Both the position numbers and the translations under genes were made by a program. From assembly GCA_045598965.1 (NCBI GenBank), contig JAZRVH010000009.1:27904-91903 (forward strand): 64,000 nt of DNA. Reading direction: 5' to 3'. Each line of letters opens with the position of its first letter. Within the stretch, counting starts at the first letter, position 1. This DNA comes from RGIG426 sp045598965. GTDB taxonomy: Bacteria; Bacillota; Clostridia; Oscillospirales; Acutalibacteraceae. A model generated the notes under the pieces. The model saw nothing but the letters and a program-made list of their open reading frames with translations, did no database searches and was not told where the DNA came from. Below, piece by piece: positions 51,674 to 59,796 of this stretch.

Positions 51674-51834
51674 CGAAAAACGTTGCTCCGTTGCCGCGAC
51701 GCAAACTTTCCTCAACCGCCGTTTTCACGGACAAGCATACGAAAAGGGAGCATACATTTTTACCGAAAAAAGAAAAAATGTATGCTTTGCCCGTGCACCA
51801 AAAACACGATTGAGGTATATTCAGTTTGCGTCGC
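51644..51834 (-). ncRNA. ssrS: Probable 6S RNA
   Basis: A ~190-nt transcript is framed by a consensus promoter (51841-51869) and a terminator (51644-51673), with no open frame. Its ends pair: GCGACGCAAAC (51824-51834) with GTTTGCGTCGC (51696-51706), then CCTCAA with TTGAGG. A bubble of about 14 and 10 nt follows, then CACGG/CCGTG and an inner hairpin GCATACATTTTT/AAAAATGTATGC (51751-51786). A long rod with one central bubble is the 6S RNA shape, which sequesters SigA RNA polymerase. The call is from structure and size, not from a sequence match. Confidence 0.65.
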
Positions 51835-51840
51835 AAGACT

Positions 51841-51869
51841 ATCATAGCATAGTCAAAGAAAAAAATCAA
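51841..51869 (-). promoter_or_regulatory. SigA-type promoter of the 6S-like RNA
   Basis: Minus strand TTGATT, 17 bp, TATGAT; the predicted start (about 51834) is exactly the first base of the closing stem. Confidence 0.8.
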
Positions 51870-51930
51870 CCATTTATTATCGTCCCCTACACACGTCGCG
51901 GGTTTTATCAAGTTTTGTCCGCAAAGCGGA

Positions 51931-52026
51931 CTCCTTACTTCTTCACTATTCACTATTACTTTTTACCTTCCAAAAACCGACACCGAGGGTGAGTGAAAAG
52001 TGAAGAGCGAAAAGTGAAAAAGGAAA
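51931..52026. repeat. Imperfect inverted GTGAA-rich repeats in the 6S/tRNA-Lys gap
   Basis: Two ~30-bp stretches built from (A)GTGAA(A/T) units face each other (51931-51960 on the minus strand and 51990-52025 on the plus strand) around a short core. CAAAAACCGACAC and GAAAAACCGACAA also form a direct repeat. Nothing else is visible between 51870 and 52024. Confidence 0.5.
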
Positions 52027-52060
52027 AACCGACAAACCTCTTGCGAGGCTTGTCGGTTTT
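52024..52060 (-). terminator. Terminator after tRNA-Lys
   Basis: AAAACCGACAA and CCTC pair with GAGG and TTGTCGGTTTT across a short loop, with T-run on the minus strand directly behind the tRNA. Confidence 0.85.
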
Positions 52061-52136
52061 TGGTGACCCATCGGGGACTCGAACCCCGGACACCCTGATT
52101 AAAAGTCAGGTGCTCTACCATCTGAGCTAATGAGTC
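52061..52136 (-). tRNA. tRNA-Lys (UUU)
   Basis: On the minus strand GACTCAT pairs with ATGGGTC (one G-T), D-arm GCTCAGATGGTAGAGC, anticodon stem-loop CTGACTTTTAATCAG with anticodon TTT, T-loop TTCGAGT, discriminator A and an encoded CCA. Confidence 0.97.
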
Positions 52137-52170
52137 ATATTTTGCTGTCACTTTTTGCGGGCACCACGTT

Positions 52171-52199
52171 ATTATATAGAAAAGAAAGGCAGTTGTCAA
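52171..52199 (-). promoter_or_regulatory. SigA-type promoter of tRNA-Lys
   Basis: Minus strand consensus TTGACA, 17 bp, consensus TATAAT. Confidence 0.85.
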
Positions 52200-52301
52200 G
52201 TCTTTTTTTCGCAAAAAGGCTGAAAAATATTTTTTGTTTCTTTATTTTGGGCGGAATGGTGGACAAATTAGCGGCATAGGTTGCGAATAGAGGTGAAACA
52301 A

Positions 52302-53606
52302 ATGGAGTTATATACGGTAAAATCGGGAGATACTGCCTCGTCGATTGCGGCACGTTTCGGGGTGACAGTTGAGCGGTTTTTGGCAGACAACGGACTGGTT
52401 ATCAGCGAGGGACTTGTGCCGGGGCAAGTGGTGGTTATTCAAATCCCGTCGGAGGTGGTTACCGTGGAAGCGGGAGACACCTTGGAAACGATTGCCCAAA
52501 AAACGGGGGTGAGCGTGCGGGCACTTTTGCGAAACAACCCGACGATTTTGAAAAATGAGGTGGTATATGAGGGACAAACGGTGGTAATCGCCTACGACAA
52601 GCCACCGGAAAAGACGATAGCGGTCAACGGATATGTCTATCCCAATGTGGAGCGGGAACAGCTTCGACAGAGCCTGCCGTTTCTTACCTATCTGACGATT
52701 TTTTCTTACGGTATTCGGGCGGACGGCTCGCTTTTGTCGCTTTCGGGCGACGAGCCGCTGATTGCCGCTGCCAAAGCCGGCGGAGTACAGCCGCTGTTTA
52801 TGCTGACGACGCTCGGGGAGGATGGGCGGTTTGATAACAGCTTATCTACCGTTTTGCTTGAGGATGAGCAAAAACAAGAGGCACTATTTGAGGAAATTCT
52901 AACGGTAGTAAGGGACAAAGGCTATTACGGAGTGGATGTGGATTTTGAGTTTGTCTTGCCCCAGGAACGGGAGGCGTATGCGGGATTTATCAACCGCTTG
53001 CGTGGGAGACTTAACGCCGAAAATATTCCGCTTTTGGTGGCACTTGCCCCCAAAACCTTTGCCACTCAGCCGGGACTTTTGTATGAGGCACACGACTATG
53101 CTCTCCTTGGGGCGGCGGCAAACAACGCCCTTTTGATGACGTATGAATGGGGATATACCTACGGGCCACCGATGGCGGTGTCGCCGCTTAACAAGGTGCG
53201 GGAGGTGGTGGAATTTGCGGTCGATAACATTCCGCCGGAACGGTTGTTTTTAGGGGTGCCCAACTATGGCTATGACTGGACGCTTCCGTATATCAAGGGG
53301 GAGACGGTGGCAACCTCTATCGGCTGTGAGCAGGCGGTGGCGATAGCGGCGAGAGCTTCGGCGGACATTCGTTTTGACGAGGTGGCAAAAACACCGTATT
53401 TTTACTATACGGATGAAGAAAGCCGAGAGCACGTGGTATGGTTTGAGGACGCACGAAGTGTCGAGGCGAAGTTGACTCTTTGGGAGGATTCTTCGATGCG
53501 AGGGATTTCGGTTTGGAATTTGATGCGTCCCTTTGCGGCGGCAAAAACGGTTGTAAACGCCCGTTATATTGTGGAAGATAGAGTGGAACCGCAAAACGAC
53601 CTTTGA
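52302..53606 (+). CDS. LysM-LysM-GH18 spore cortex/peptidoglycan hydrolase-like protein
   Basis: The 434-residue protein has two LysM domains (1-47, YTVKSGDTASSIAARFG, and 49-95, VTVEAGDTLETIAQKTG) and a glycosyl hydrolase 18 barrel (about 110-425) with the catalytic motif in GVDVDFEFV, where the Glu is the acid. This is the domain order of Bacillus YaaH/SleL, an N-acetylglucosaminidase of spore germination. No signal peptide is present, as in SleL, which is deposited on the spore from the mother cell. The ATG lies after agaggtg. Confidence 0.92.
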   Translation: MELYTVKSGDTASSIAARFGVTVERFLADNGLVISEGLVPGQVVVIQIPSEVVTVEAGDTLETIAQKTGVSVRALLRNNPTILKNEVVYEGQTVVIAYDKPPEKTIAVNGYVYPNVEREQLRQSLPFLTYLTIFSYGIRADGSLLSLSGDEPLIAAAKAGGVQPLFMLTTLGEDGRFDNSLSTVLLEDEQKQEALFEEILTVVRDKGYYGVDVDFEFVLPQEREAYAGFINRLRGRLNAENIPLLVALAPKTFATQPGLLYEAHDYALLGAAANNALLMTYEWGYTYGPPMAVSPLNKVREVVEFAVDNIPPERLFLGVPNYGYDWTLPYIKGETVATSIGCEQAVAIAARASADIRFDEVAKTPYFYYTDEESREHVVWFEDARSVEAKLTLWEDSSMRGISVWNLMRPFAAAKTVVNARYIVEDRVEPQNDL

Positions 53607-53609
53607 CCC

Positions 53610-53638
53610 TTGACAGAACGACAAAAACAAGGTAAAAT
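53610..53638 (+). promoter_or_regulatory. SigA-type promoter of the small lipoprotein gene
   Basis: Consensus TTGACA, 17 bp, TAAAAT, starting 3 bp after the GH18 gene stop and 32 bp before the ATG at 53671. Confidence 0.82.
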
Positions 53639-53670
53639 ACGAGAGAAGTCCCCGAAAAGGTGGTTTTACT

Positions 53671-54018
53671 ATGAAAAAAAGAATCACAGCGGCGGTTGTG
53701 ACGCTTTTGATGTTGCTTGCTCTTTGCGGATGCGGAAAAGCGGATTTGTATGGCTCGTGGGTGCAAGCTCCTGCCACGCCGGATCAGCCGGAAACGCAGC
53801 TTACGTTTTTTGATAACGGCACCGGCACAGTGACGAAAGACGGGGCTTTGACGTGGCTTCGCTATGAGGTGAAAAAAGACGTGGTGACCATCACGATGAA
53901 CGAGGTGGGTGCCGAGTCGACAGAATACACCTTTTTGGTAGAGGGGGACACGTTGACCCTCACCGGCGAGGGCGGCAAAGTGATTACTCTCGGCAGAGTG
54001 GTTACGACAGACGAATAA
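53671..54018 (+). CDS. Small lipoprotein, beta-rich
   Basis: The 115-residue protein has a lipoprotein signal with lipobox LCGC (Cys 21). The mature part reads YGSWVQAP, LTFFDNGTGTVTKDG, WLRYEVKKDVVTITM and YTFLVEGDTLTL, a repeating strand pattern like DUF5640/lipocalin-like extracellular domains common in clostridia. The role is unknown. It has its own promoter and a terminator. Confidence 0.88.
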   Translation: MKKRITAAVVTLLMLLALCGCGKADLYGSWVQAPATPDQPETQLTFFDNGTGTVTKDGALTWLRYEVKKDVVTITMNEVGAESTEYTFLVEGDTLTLTGEGGKVITLGRVVTTDE

Positions 54019-54026
54019 AGAGATAA

Positions 54027-54057
54027 AAAAGAGCGTTGTTTTCACAACGCTCTTTTA
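54027..54057. terminator. Bidirectional terminator between the lipoprotein and MATE genes
   Basis: AAAGAGCGTTGT/ACAACGCTCTTT with TTTC loop, T-rich on plus and A-rich on the other flank. Confidence 0.85.
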
Positions 54058-55470
54058 ATTTTGCTCTGTTTGTTGTGCCTTGTCTTGTTTTTTTAGTCGA
54101 TTCAAAAATACAAGCAAGAACGGGAGAGAGGCGGCGGCGGTAAACACCTCGGCGGCGGCTTGGGTATATTCCACGCCGGTGAGGCCGAAGGAGGGTGCCA
54201 ACACGAGGAGAAGCGGAATGAAAAAGAGTCCTTGCCGCATAGAGGACGTGATGGTGGAAAGAAACGGCTTGCCGATAGACTGGAACGACATATTGCAGGT
54301 AACGCCGATGGGGAGCAAGGGCATACAGATGCATTGGGCTCGGAGAGCGGCGGTACCGATTTTTATGACGTGGGGGTCATCACGGAAAGCGTGAATAATC
54401 TCCGGTGCAAACCAGAAACAGAGCCCGCCTAAGGCGGTTAAAATGCAGGTAGATACCACCCACATAAAGGAAGCGGCTTCCCGCACTCGACCGTATTTTT
54501 TCGCACCGTAGTTATAGCCTGCCACCGGCTGATAGCCTTGACCAAAGCCGATAACGGCGGAGAAAATCGCCATAAAGACTTTGGTGACAATGGACATGGC
54601 CGCTACGGCGGCACTCGCCATTTCTTGCTCGCTTGCCATAAAAGCGGCGGCGGCCAGTGCACCGGTCGAAGCGGCATAGCGGTTGAGCATAATGGTGGCA
54701 ATGCTGGAAAGGCCTTGACGGAACAAGGACGGCATACCGTTTTTGAGAATCGCTCCGTAGGTGCGGAATTTTAGGGATATACGACGGATACGGATTTTCA
54801 AAATGGTTTTGCCACGGAGATAGGCAGAGAGCAGGACGATACAGCTGATAAGCTGGCAAACAGAGGTCGCTACTGCCGCACCGGCAGAGCCCATCTTAAA
54901 GGTGAAAATAAGGAGCGGGTCAACGGCGACGTTTAAGATGCCGCCGATCATAATGCCGATCAAGGCGAATTTGGCTTTGCCCTCCGCTCGAAGCAGGTTG
55001 TTTAGGATAAAGGAGGACAGCGAGGCGGGCATACCGATTAAGATGTATTTGCCGTATGCCATAGCGTCCGCAATGTTGCCGTCATCCGCACCAAGCAGGC
55101 GAACGATGGGTTCCAAATACAGATTACCCACAATGGCGAAGAGAATGCCGAGCAGCAAGCCTGCCGCCAGTGTCGAGCAGGCGAATTGTTCGGCGGCATC
55201 TACCTCACGGCGACCGAGCAGGCGGGAAATGAGGCTTCCGGCACCGAGACCGAACGTGAAGCCGAATGCCTGTACCAACGTCATCAGGGAGAATACAAGT
55301 CCGACGGCGGCGGTGGCTTCGGTGCTGATTTGGGCGACAAAGAAGGTGTCGGCGGTATTGTAAATGGCGGTAATCAGCATACTGATGATGGTGGGAACCG
55401 CCAACGATGCAATGAGGGGTTTGACCGGCGTTTCGGTCATTTTTTTGAATTGGGCGGCCTCGTTACTCAT
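54055..55470 (-). CDS. MATE family efflux transporter
   Basis: The 471-residue protein has about twelve hydrophobic helices in two related halves, with the MATE start PVKPLIASLAVPTIISMLITAIYNTADTFFV and GFGQGYQPVAGYNYGAKKYGRV in the second half. MATE pumps export cationic compounds with Na+ or H+. The substrate is unknown. The ATG at 55470 follows aaaggaggt; a longer frame to 55626 has no ribosome site. It has its own promoter. Confidence 0.93.
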   Translation of the reverse strand: MSNEAAQFKKMTETPVKPLIASLAVPTIISMLITAIYNTADTFFVAQISTEATAAVGLVFSLMTLVQAFGFTFGLGAGSLISRLLGRREVDAAEQFACSTLAAGLLLGILFAIVGNLYLEPIVRLLGADDGNIADAMAYGKYILIGMPASLSSFILNNLLRAEGKAKFALIGIMIGGILNVAVDPLLIFTFKMGSAGAAVATSVCQLISCIVLLSAYLRGKTILKIRIRRISLKFRTYGAILKNGMPSLFRQGLSSIATIMLNRYAASTGALAAAAFMASEQEMASAAVAAMSIVTKVFMAIFSAVIGFGQGYQPVAGYNYGAKKYGRVREAASFMWVVSTCILTALGGLCFWFAPEIIHAFRDDPHVIKIGTAALRAQCICMPLLPIGVTCNMSFQSIGKPFLSTITSSMRQGLFFIPLLLVLAPSFGLTGVEYTQAAAEVFTAAASLPFLLVFLNRLKKQDKAQQTEQN

Positions 55471-55508
55471 TCCGACACCTCCTTTCTTGATTTTACACAA
55501 CGGGAGAT

Positions 55509-55537
55509 AGTATACCACAAAGAAAACAAAGTTGCAA
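55509..55537 (-). promoter_or_regulatory. SigA-type promoter of the MATE gene
   Basis: Minus strand TTGCAA, 17 bp, TATACT, 38 bp before the ATG. Confidence 0.78.
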
Positions 55538-55560
55538 GGGTAAAACAGAAATAAAAATGA

Positions 55561-55592
55561 AAAGGCGGTGCAACCGAAGTTGCACCGCCTTG
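55561..55592 (-). terminator. Terminator of hppA
   Basis: AAGGCGGTGCAAC/GTTGCACCGCCTT with CGAA loop, directly after the hppA stop. Confidence 0.85.
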
Positions 55593-55603
55593 TTAGCGAC
55601 TGA

Positions 55604-57706
55604 TTAGAACCAGTTGCAGGTAGCAATCAAACCGGAGAACACGATGGAAACCATGGAGACCAGTTTGATGAGGATGTTGATGGACGGGCCGGAAGTATCT
55701 TTGAACGGGTCGCCGATGGTGTCGCCGACAACGGCCGCTTTGTGCTGGTCGCTGCCTTTGCCGCCGTGGGCACCGGTCTCGATGTATTTCTTCGCATTAT
55801 CCCAAGCACCGCCGGCGTTGGCCATGAAGATAGCCATAATGAAACCGGACACGGTGCAGCCGCACAGCATACCGAGCACGCCGAAACCGCCGAGGGTGCA
55901 ACCCACAACGATCGGAGCGGCGATACCGACAACGGCCGGGAGAATCATTTCTTTCAGGGAAGCTTTGGAGCACATATCCACGCAGGTGGCGTAATCCGGC
56001 TCGGCTTCGCCTTCCATGATGCCTTTGATCTCTTTGAACTGACGGCGAACCTCCACCACGATGCTCTGAGCGGCACGGGAAACGGAGTTCATGGTCAAAG
56101 CGGAGAACAGGAACGGCAAGCAGGCACCGATGAACAAGCCGACGAGGACTTTCGGGTCGAGCAGGTCAATGGAGACGCTGAATTTCTCGGCGTTGGCTTC
56201 CACCAATTTCTCTTTGAAGTTGGCGATGAGGGCCAAGGCGGTCATACCGGCAGAGCCGATAGCAAAACCTTTACCGGTGGCGGCGGTGGTGTTACCCAGG
56301 GAGTCGAGAGCGTCGGTACGCTCACGGACCTCCGGCTCAAGGCCGGACATCTCGGCGATACCGCCGGCGTTATCCGCAACCGGGCCATAAGCGTCGGTGG
56401 CGAGGGTGATACCGAGGGTGGACAGCATGCCGACAGCGGCAAGGGAGATACCGTACAGACCGAGGTTGGCGTCGGTAGCACCACCGGCACAGAAGAACGC
56501 AACCAGGATGGCCACGCCGACAATCAAAATCGGGAGAACGGTGGAAAGCATACCGGTGCCCAGACCGCTGATGATGAGGGTCGCCGTACCGGTTTCGGAG
56601 GTGGCGGCGATTTTCTGGGTCGGTTTGTAGGTGTCAGAGGTGAAGTACTCGGTGCAAAGACCGATGAGCACACCGGACAGAAGGCCGGCGAGAATCGCCC
56701 AATAGAGGCCGAACGGCATTTCCATGATAAGAATCAGGCCGAGAGCCACAACGGCGGAAGCGATAGCGGCAAAGTTGGTGCCACGACGCAGAGCGGACAG
56801 AAGGTTTTTCTGGGAAGCACCCTCTTTGGTTTGGACAAAGAAGGTACCGATGAGGGAGCAGACCACACCGATGGCCGCCATAAGCAGCGGCAGAGCAACG
56901 GAAGCGTTGCCGTCGAAGGTCGGGGTCGCACCGGCAGCCACCACGCCGAGGGCACAGGTGGAAACCATAGAACCGACATAGCTTTCGTACAGGTCAGCAC
57001 CCATACCGGCAACGTCGCCCACGTTGTCGCCCACGTTGTCGGCGATAGCGGCGGGGTTGCGGGGGTCGTCTTCCGGAATGCCGGCTTCGACTTTACCGAC
57101 GAGGTCGGCACCCACGTCAGCGGCTTTGGTGAAGATACCGCCGCCCACACGGGCAAACAGAGCCATGGAAGAAGCACCCATACCGAAGGTCACCATAGCG
57201 GCGGTGATTTCCGGCAGTTCGCAATGGAAGCACAGGTCCATCAAAGCGTACCACAGGGAGATGTCGAGAAGACCAAGACCCACGACGGTGAAGCCCATAA
57301 CGGAACCGGCGGAGAACGCCACACGCAGGCCACGGTTAAGACCGGAACGGCAAGCGTTGGCGGTGCGGTCGTTGGCACGGGTGGCGATGGTCATGCCGAT
57401 GAAGCCGGACAGACCGGAGAAGAAACCGCCGGTCAGGAAGGCGAAGGGCACGTACCAGGTGAGCAGTTTGAAGTACGCCATTCCGCACAGCACGACGAAC
57501 ATGCAGGCGAAGAAGATGGCGACGGTGCGGTACTGACGGCTAAGGAACGCCGAAGCACCTTTGCGGACAGCCTGAGAAATTTGTTTCATTCTGTCGGTGC
57601 CTTCGTCAGAGCCAAGCACAACTTTAGCTTGGATGAAAGCGAAGACGAGGGCGACAATAGAAGCAAACAGGCTGGCCACGTACAAGTGGTCAAGAATGAA
57701 TTGCAT
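55604..57706 (-). CDS. hppA: Membrane-bound ion-pumping pyrophosphatase
   Basis: HppA couples PPi hydrolysis to Na+ and/or H+ transport. The 700-residue, about 16-helix protein has the PPi-binding GGIFTKAADVGADLVGKVE and DNAGGIAEMS, and DPFKDTSGPSIN near the end. In GNTTAATGKGFAIGSA the position after TT is Ala (Lys in the K+-independent type), so it is of the K+-dependent class, whose clostridial members usually pump Na+. The ion specificity is inferred. A promoter and terminator make it monocistronic. Confidence 0.96.
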   Translation of the reverse strand: MQFILDHLYVASLFASIVALVFAFIQAKVVLGSDEGTDRMKQISQAVRKGASAFLSRQYRTVAIFFACMFVVLCGMAYFKLLTWYVPFAFLTGGFFSGLSGFIGMTIATRANDRTANACRSGLNRGLRVAFSAGSVMGFTVVGLGLLDISLWYALMDLCFHCELPEITAAMVTFGMGASSMALFARVGGGIFTKAADVGADLVGKVEAGIPEDDPRNPAAIADNVGDNVGDVAGMGADLYESYVGSMVSTCALGVVAAGATPTFDGNASVALPLLMAAIGVVCSLIGTFFVQTKEGASQKNLLSALRRGTNFAAIASAVVALGLILIMEMPFGLYWAILAGLLSGVLIGLCTEYFTSDTYKPTQKIAATSETGTATLIISGLGTGMLSTVLPILIVGVAILVAFFCAGGATDANLGLYGISLAAVGMLSTLGITLATDAYGPVADNAGGIAEMSGLEPEVRERTDALDSLGNTTAATGKGFAIGSAGMTALALIANFKEKLVEANAEKFSVSIDLLDPKVLVGLFIGACLPFLFSALTMNSVSRAAQSIVVEVRRQFKEIKGIMEGEAEPDYATCVDMCSKASLKEMILPAVVGIAAPIVVGCTLGGFGVLGMLCGCTVSGFIMAIFMANAGGAWDNAKKYIETGAHGGKGSDQHKAAVVGDTIGDPFKDTSGPSINILIKLVSMVSIVFSGLIATCNWF

Positions 57707-57751
57707 TTGGGTTGCCTCCTCTATAAAATTTGGGTTTTTGCATACACATTA

Positions 57752-57780
57752 AATATAAAGCGATTGGTATTTTTAGTCAA
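57752..57780 (-). promoter_or_regulatory. SigA-type promoter of hppA
   Basis: Minus strand TTGACT, 17 bp, TATATT, 46 bp before the ATG. Confidence 0.78.
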
Positions 57781-57842
57781 GGGACAATCGGTCGGTTTTT
57801 TTACACAAAATTAACATTTTTTGTCGGAACTGCCGTCGACGA

Positions 57843-57872
57843 TTGACAGAAACAGGGGAATTGTGATACACT
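57843..57872 (+). promoter_or_regulatory. Probable promoter of yfbR
   Basis: Consensus TTGACA and TACACT with an 18-bp spacer, 34 bp before the ATG; the -10 is weak and other registers are possible. Confidence 0.6.
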
Positions 57873-57906
57873 ATATAGGAATACGATAAGAAATGAAGGA
57901 ACCGCT

Positions 57907-58494
57907 ATGATGAAGCCCACATTTTATGCGATGCTGTCACGTATGAAATACATTCCCCGTTGGACCATGATGTACAACGTTCGTACCGAGAGCCTTTATG
58001 AACACACGGCGGAGGTGGCGATGCTCGCTCACGCTCTTGCCGCCATCGAAAACAGTCGTTTCGGCGGCGACGTGGATGCGGGAAAGTGCGTGTTGCTTGC
58101 TTTGTACCATGATATGTCCGAAATTCTTACCGGAGACCTGCCCACTCCTGTGAAATATCACGATGTAGAGCTTCGGGATGCGTATAAGCAAGTGGAGCGG
58201 GAAGCCAACGAACACCTACTTTTGAAATTGCCGGAAAACCTACGGGGGGAGTATGCACCGTTGTTGCTTGCCGACGAATGCGTGGAGACACGGTTTGTAA
58301 AAGCCGCTGACAAGCTGTCGGCACTTATCAAGTGTGTGGAAGAGCTGAAAATGGGAAACCGAGAATTTTCCTCTGCCCGCAAGTCCACCGAAAAAGCGTT
58401 GAAAGCTATGGATATTGCGGCGGTGGATTGCTTTATGAAAGAATTTTTGCCTGCGTATGAGTTGTCGCTTGACGAGCAAGAGGCACAAAACTAA
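57907..58494 (+). CDS. yfbR: YfbR-type 5'-deoxynucleotidase (HD domain)
   Basis: YfbR removes phosphate from 5'-dNMPs. The 195-residue protein has the HD metal set: RTESLYEHTAEVAMLAH, LLALYHDMSEILTGDLPTPVKYH and KAADKLSALIKC, with the family-specific Arg/Trp (IPRWTMMYNVR) that selects deoxyribose. The downstream zinc-ribbon gene is 14 bp away. Confidence 0.93.
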   Translation: MMKPTFYAMLSRMKYIPRWTMMYNVRTESLYEHTAEVAMLAHALAAIENSRFGGDVDAGKCVLLALYHDMSEILTGDLPTPVKYHDVELRDAYKQVEREANEHLLLKLPENLRGEYAPLLLADECVETRFVKAADKLSALIKCVEELKMGNREFSSARKSTEKALKAMDIAAVDCFMKEFLPAYELSLDEQEAQN

Positions 58495-58508
58495 AGGAGG
58501 AAAACAGT

Positions 58509-59732
58509 ATGCTTTGGAGATGTCCTGCCTGTAACCGGCAAACGGAGGAGGAAACCTGTCCGCACTGTCAAATGTCGATTGGCGACGGTGAACCCTCGGC
58601 GGCTACGGGTCTTTTGAAAGAAACTGCCGGTTCGGTGGTGTTTTTAATTGCGGTGATTTGTTTTACTGCCGCTTTGCTGTTTTCGGTGGCAACGTCGTGG
58701 ATTCCGTCACGGCAAGTTGCCATCCAAGATGTGAAGCAGGTGGTGACGGTTTTTTCGGATGTAACCGGAACAAAAATGACGGCGACGGCGTGGCACGCCA
58801 TCCATACGCTGTTTACGGAGTATAAGAACGAAATGGCGTCTTCCTCGGGTGAGCTGCCGCTTTTGTCGGTGCTTGTGTGCATCGGATTGTGGCTGTCGCT
58901 TGCTCAGGGATATACCGCACGGGTGAATTTTCGCAAGGGCGGTCCGATTGTGCTGAAAGTGGCAACGGTGATGAGTGAGGTTGCCGCCGCTATTGTGATG
59001 GTAAGCGGCGGGGTGCTGTGTGCCGGTCTTTGGGTGAAACGGCCCGAGATTGTGTTGGCACTTGACGAGATGAAAGGCGATGCCATTGCCACTGCCATCC
59101 GTGACTTGATGGCGTGCGAAGCTACCATGTGGCTTTTGTTGGCGTTTTGCGGCGTGTTGGCTGTCGGCGGCTTGCTTTATCTGCTGTTTTTTATCTCCGC
59201 CACCAGAACGGTCAACGGTGTGTTGTTTACGGCAAGAACCGGCGATTTCGGCAAACGTCCCCGTGTGTTTGTCGGCGTGATGCTGTGCCTTGCATCGGTT
59301 GGTTTGCTGGCTGAATCGGTGTGGGCATTGTCCCTCGGCGATATTCACGGAATCGGGACGGCGTTGTATGCGGTTTCATTTTTGCTGTTTGCCATCGTGC
59401 TGTTGCGATATCGCTATCGTGCCTACCGCCTTTTGTGGGACCAACCGGCGTTTACCGGCGAGGGCACCACGGCACAGCCCCGTATTCCTACGGGGATTCG
59501 GGTGTCGGATTTGATGATGGAGCGTTCGAAAACGACGACGGTCGCTCCGATGATACCTTTGCCGAAAGAGGGGCAAAATCCGCAAGCTCCGAAACGGACA
59601 CTGAACGAGCCGTTTTCGGAGGAATCGCTTGAACCGCAACCGATGACGGGTAACGGCTGTTGCCCGAAATGCGGCACCCCGATTCCCGATAACGCCTTTT
59701 TCTGCTTGCGTTGCGGTCACAAATTCAAATAA
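58509..59732 (+). CDS. Six-TM membrane protein with zinc ribbons at both ends
   Basis: The 407-residue protein opens with a four-Cys zinc ribbon (CPACNRQTEEETCPHC, residues 5-20) and closes with another (CPKCGTPIPDNAFFCLRCG, about 385-403). Between them lie about six membrane helices (near 40-62, 115-135, 150-175, 200-227, 255-275 and 282-300) and a Thr/Pro-rich cytoplasmic stretch. The topology places both ribbons on the same, cytoplasmic side. I recognise no family; zinc-ribbon_2-tipped membrane proteins of unknown function are common in clostridia. An aaaggagg site precedes the ATG. Confidence 0.85.
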   Translation: MLWRCPACNRQTEEETCPHCQMSIGDGEPSAATGLLKETAGSVVFLIAVICFTAALLFSVATSWIPSRQVAIQDVKQVVTVFSDVTGTKMTATAWHAIHTLFTEYKNEMASSSGELPLLSVLVCIGLWLSLAQGYTARVNFRKGGPIVLKVATVMSEVAAAIVMVSGGVLCAGLWVKRPEIVLALDEMKGDAIATAIRDLMACEATMWLLLAFCGVLAVGGLLYLLFFISATRTVNGVLFTARTGDFGKRPRVFVGVMLCLASVGLLAESVWALSLGDIHGIGTALYAVSFLLFAIVLLRYRYRAYRLLWDQPAFTGEGTTAQPRIPTGIRVSDLMMERSKTTTVAPMIPLPKEGQNPQAPKRTLNEPFSEESLEPQPMTGNGCCPKCGTPIPDNAFFCLRCGHKFK

Positions 59733-59745
59733 GAAAGATTTGTAC

Positions 59746-59784
59746 AAAAAAAGCACCCGATGCCCACAAAACATCGGGTGCTTT
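59746..59784. terminator. Bidirectional terminator
   Basis: AAAGCACCCGATG/CATCGGGTGCTTT stem with a 9-nt loop between convergent genes, T-rich on both strands. Confidence 0.88.
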
Positions 59785-59796
59785 TGTGTTTTTGTT

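Noticed and set aside
51696..51834. Short open frames in the 6S-like region as genes
   Set aside because: They have no ribosome sites and the segment is explained by an RNA with promoter, pairing ends and terminator.
55742..57814. A 690-codon open frame antisense to hppA, and similar long antisense frames opposite smc, leuS, topA and the ThDP gene
   Set aside because: Their translations are low-complexity and match no family, they lack ribosome sites, and the opposite strand carries complete conserved genes. They follow from the codon bias of the sense genes.
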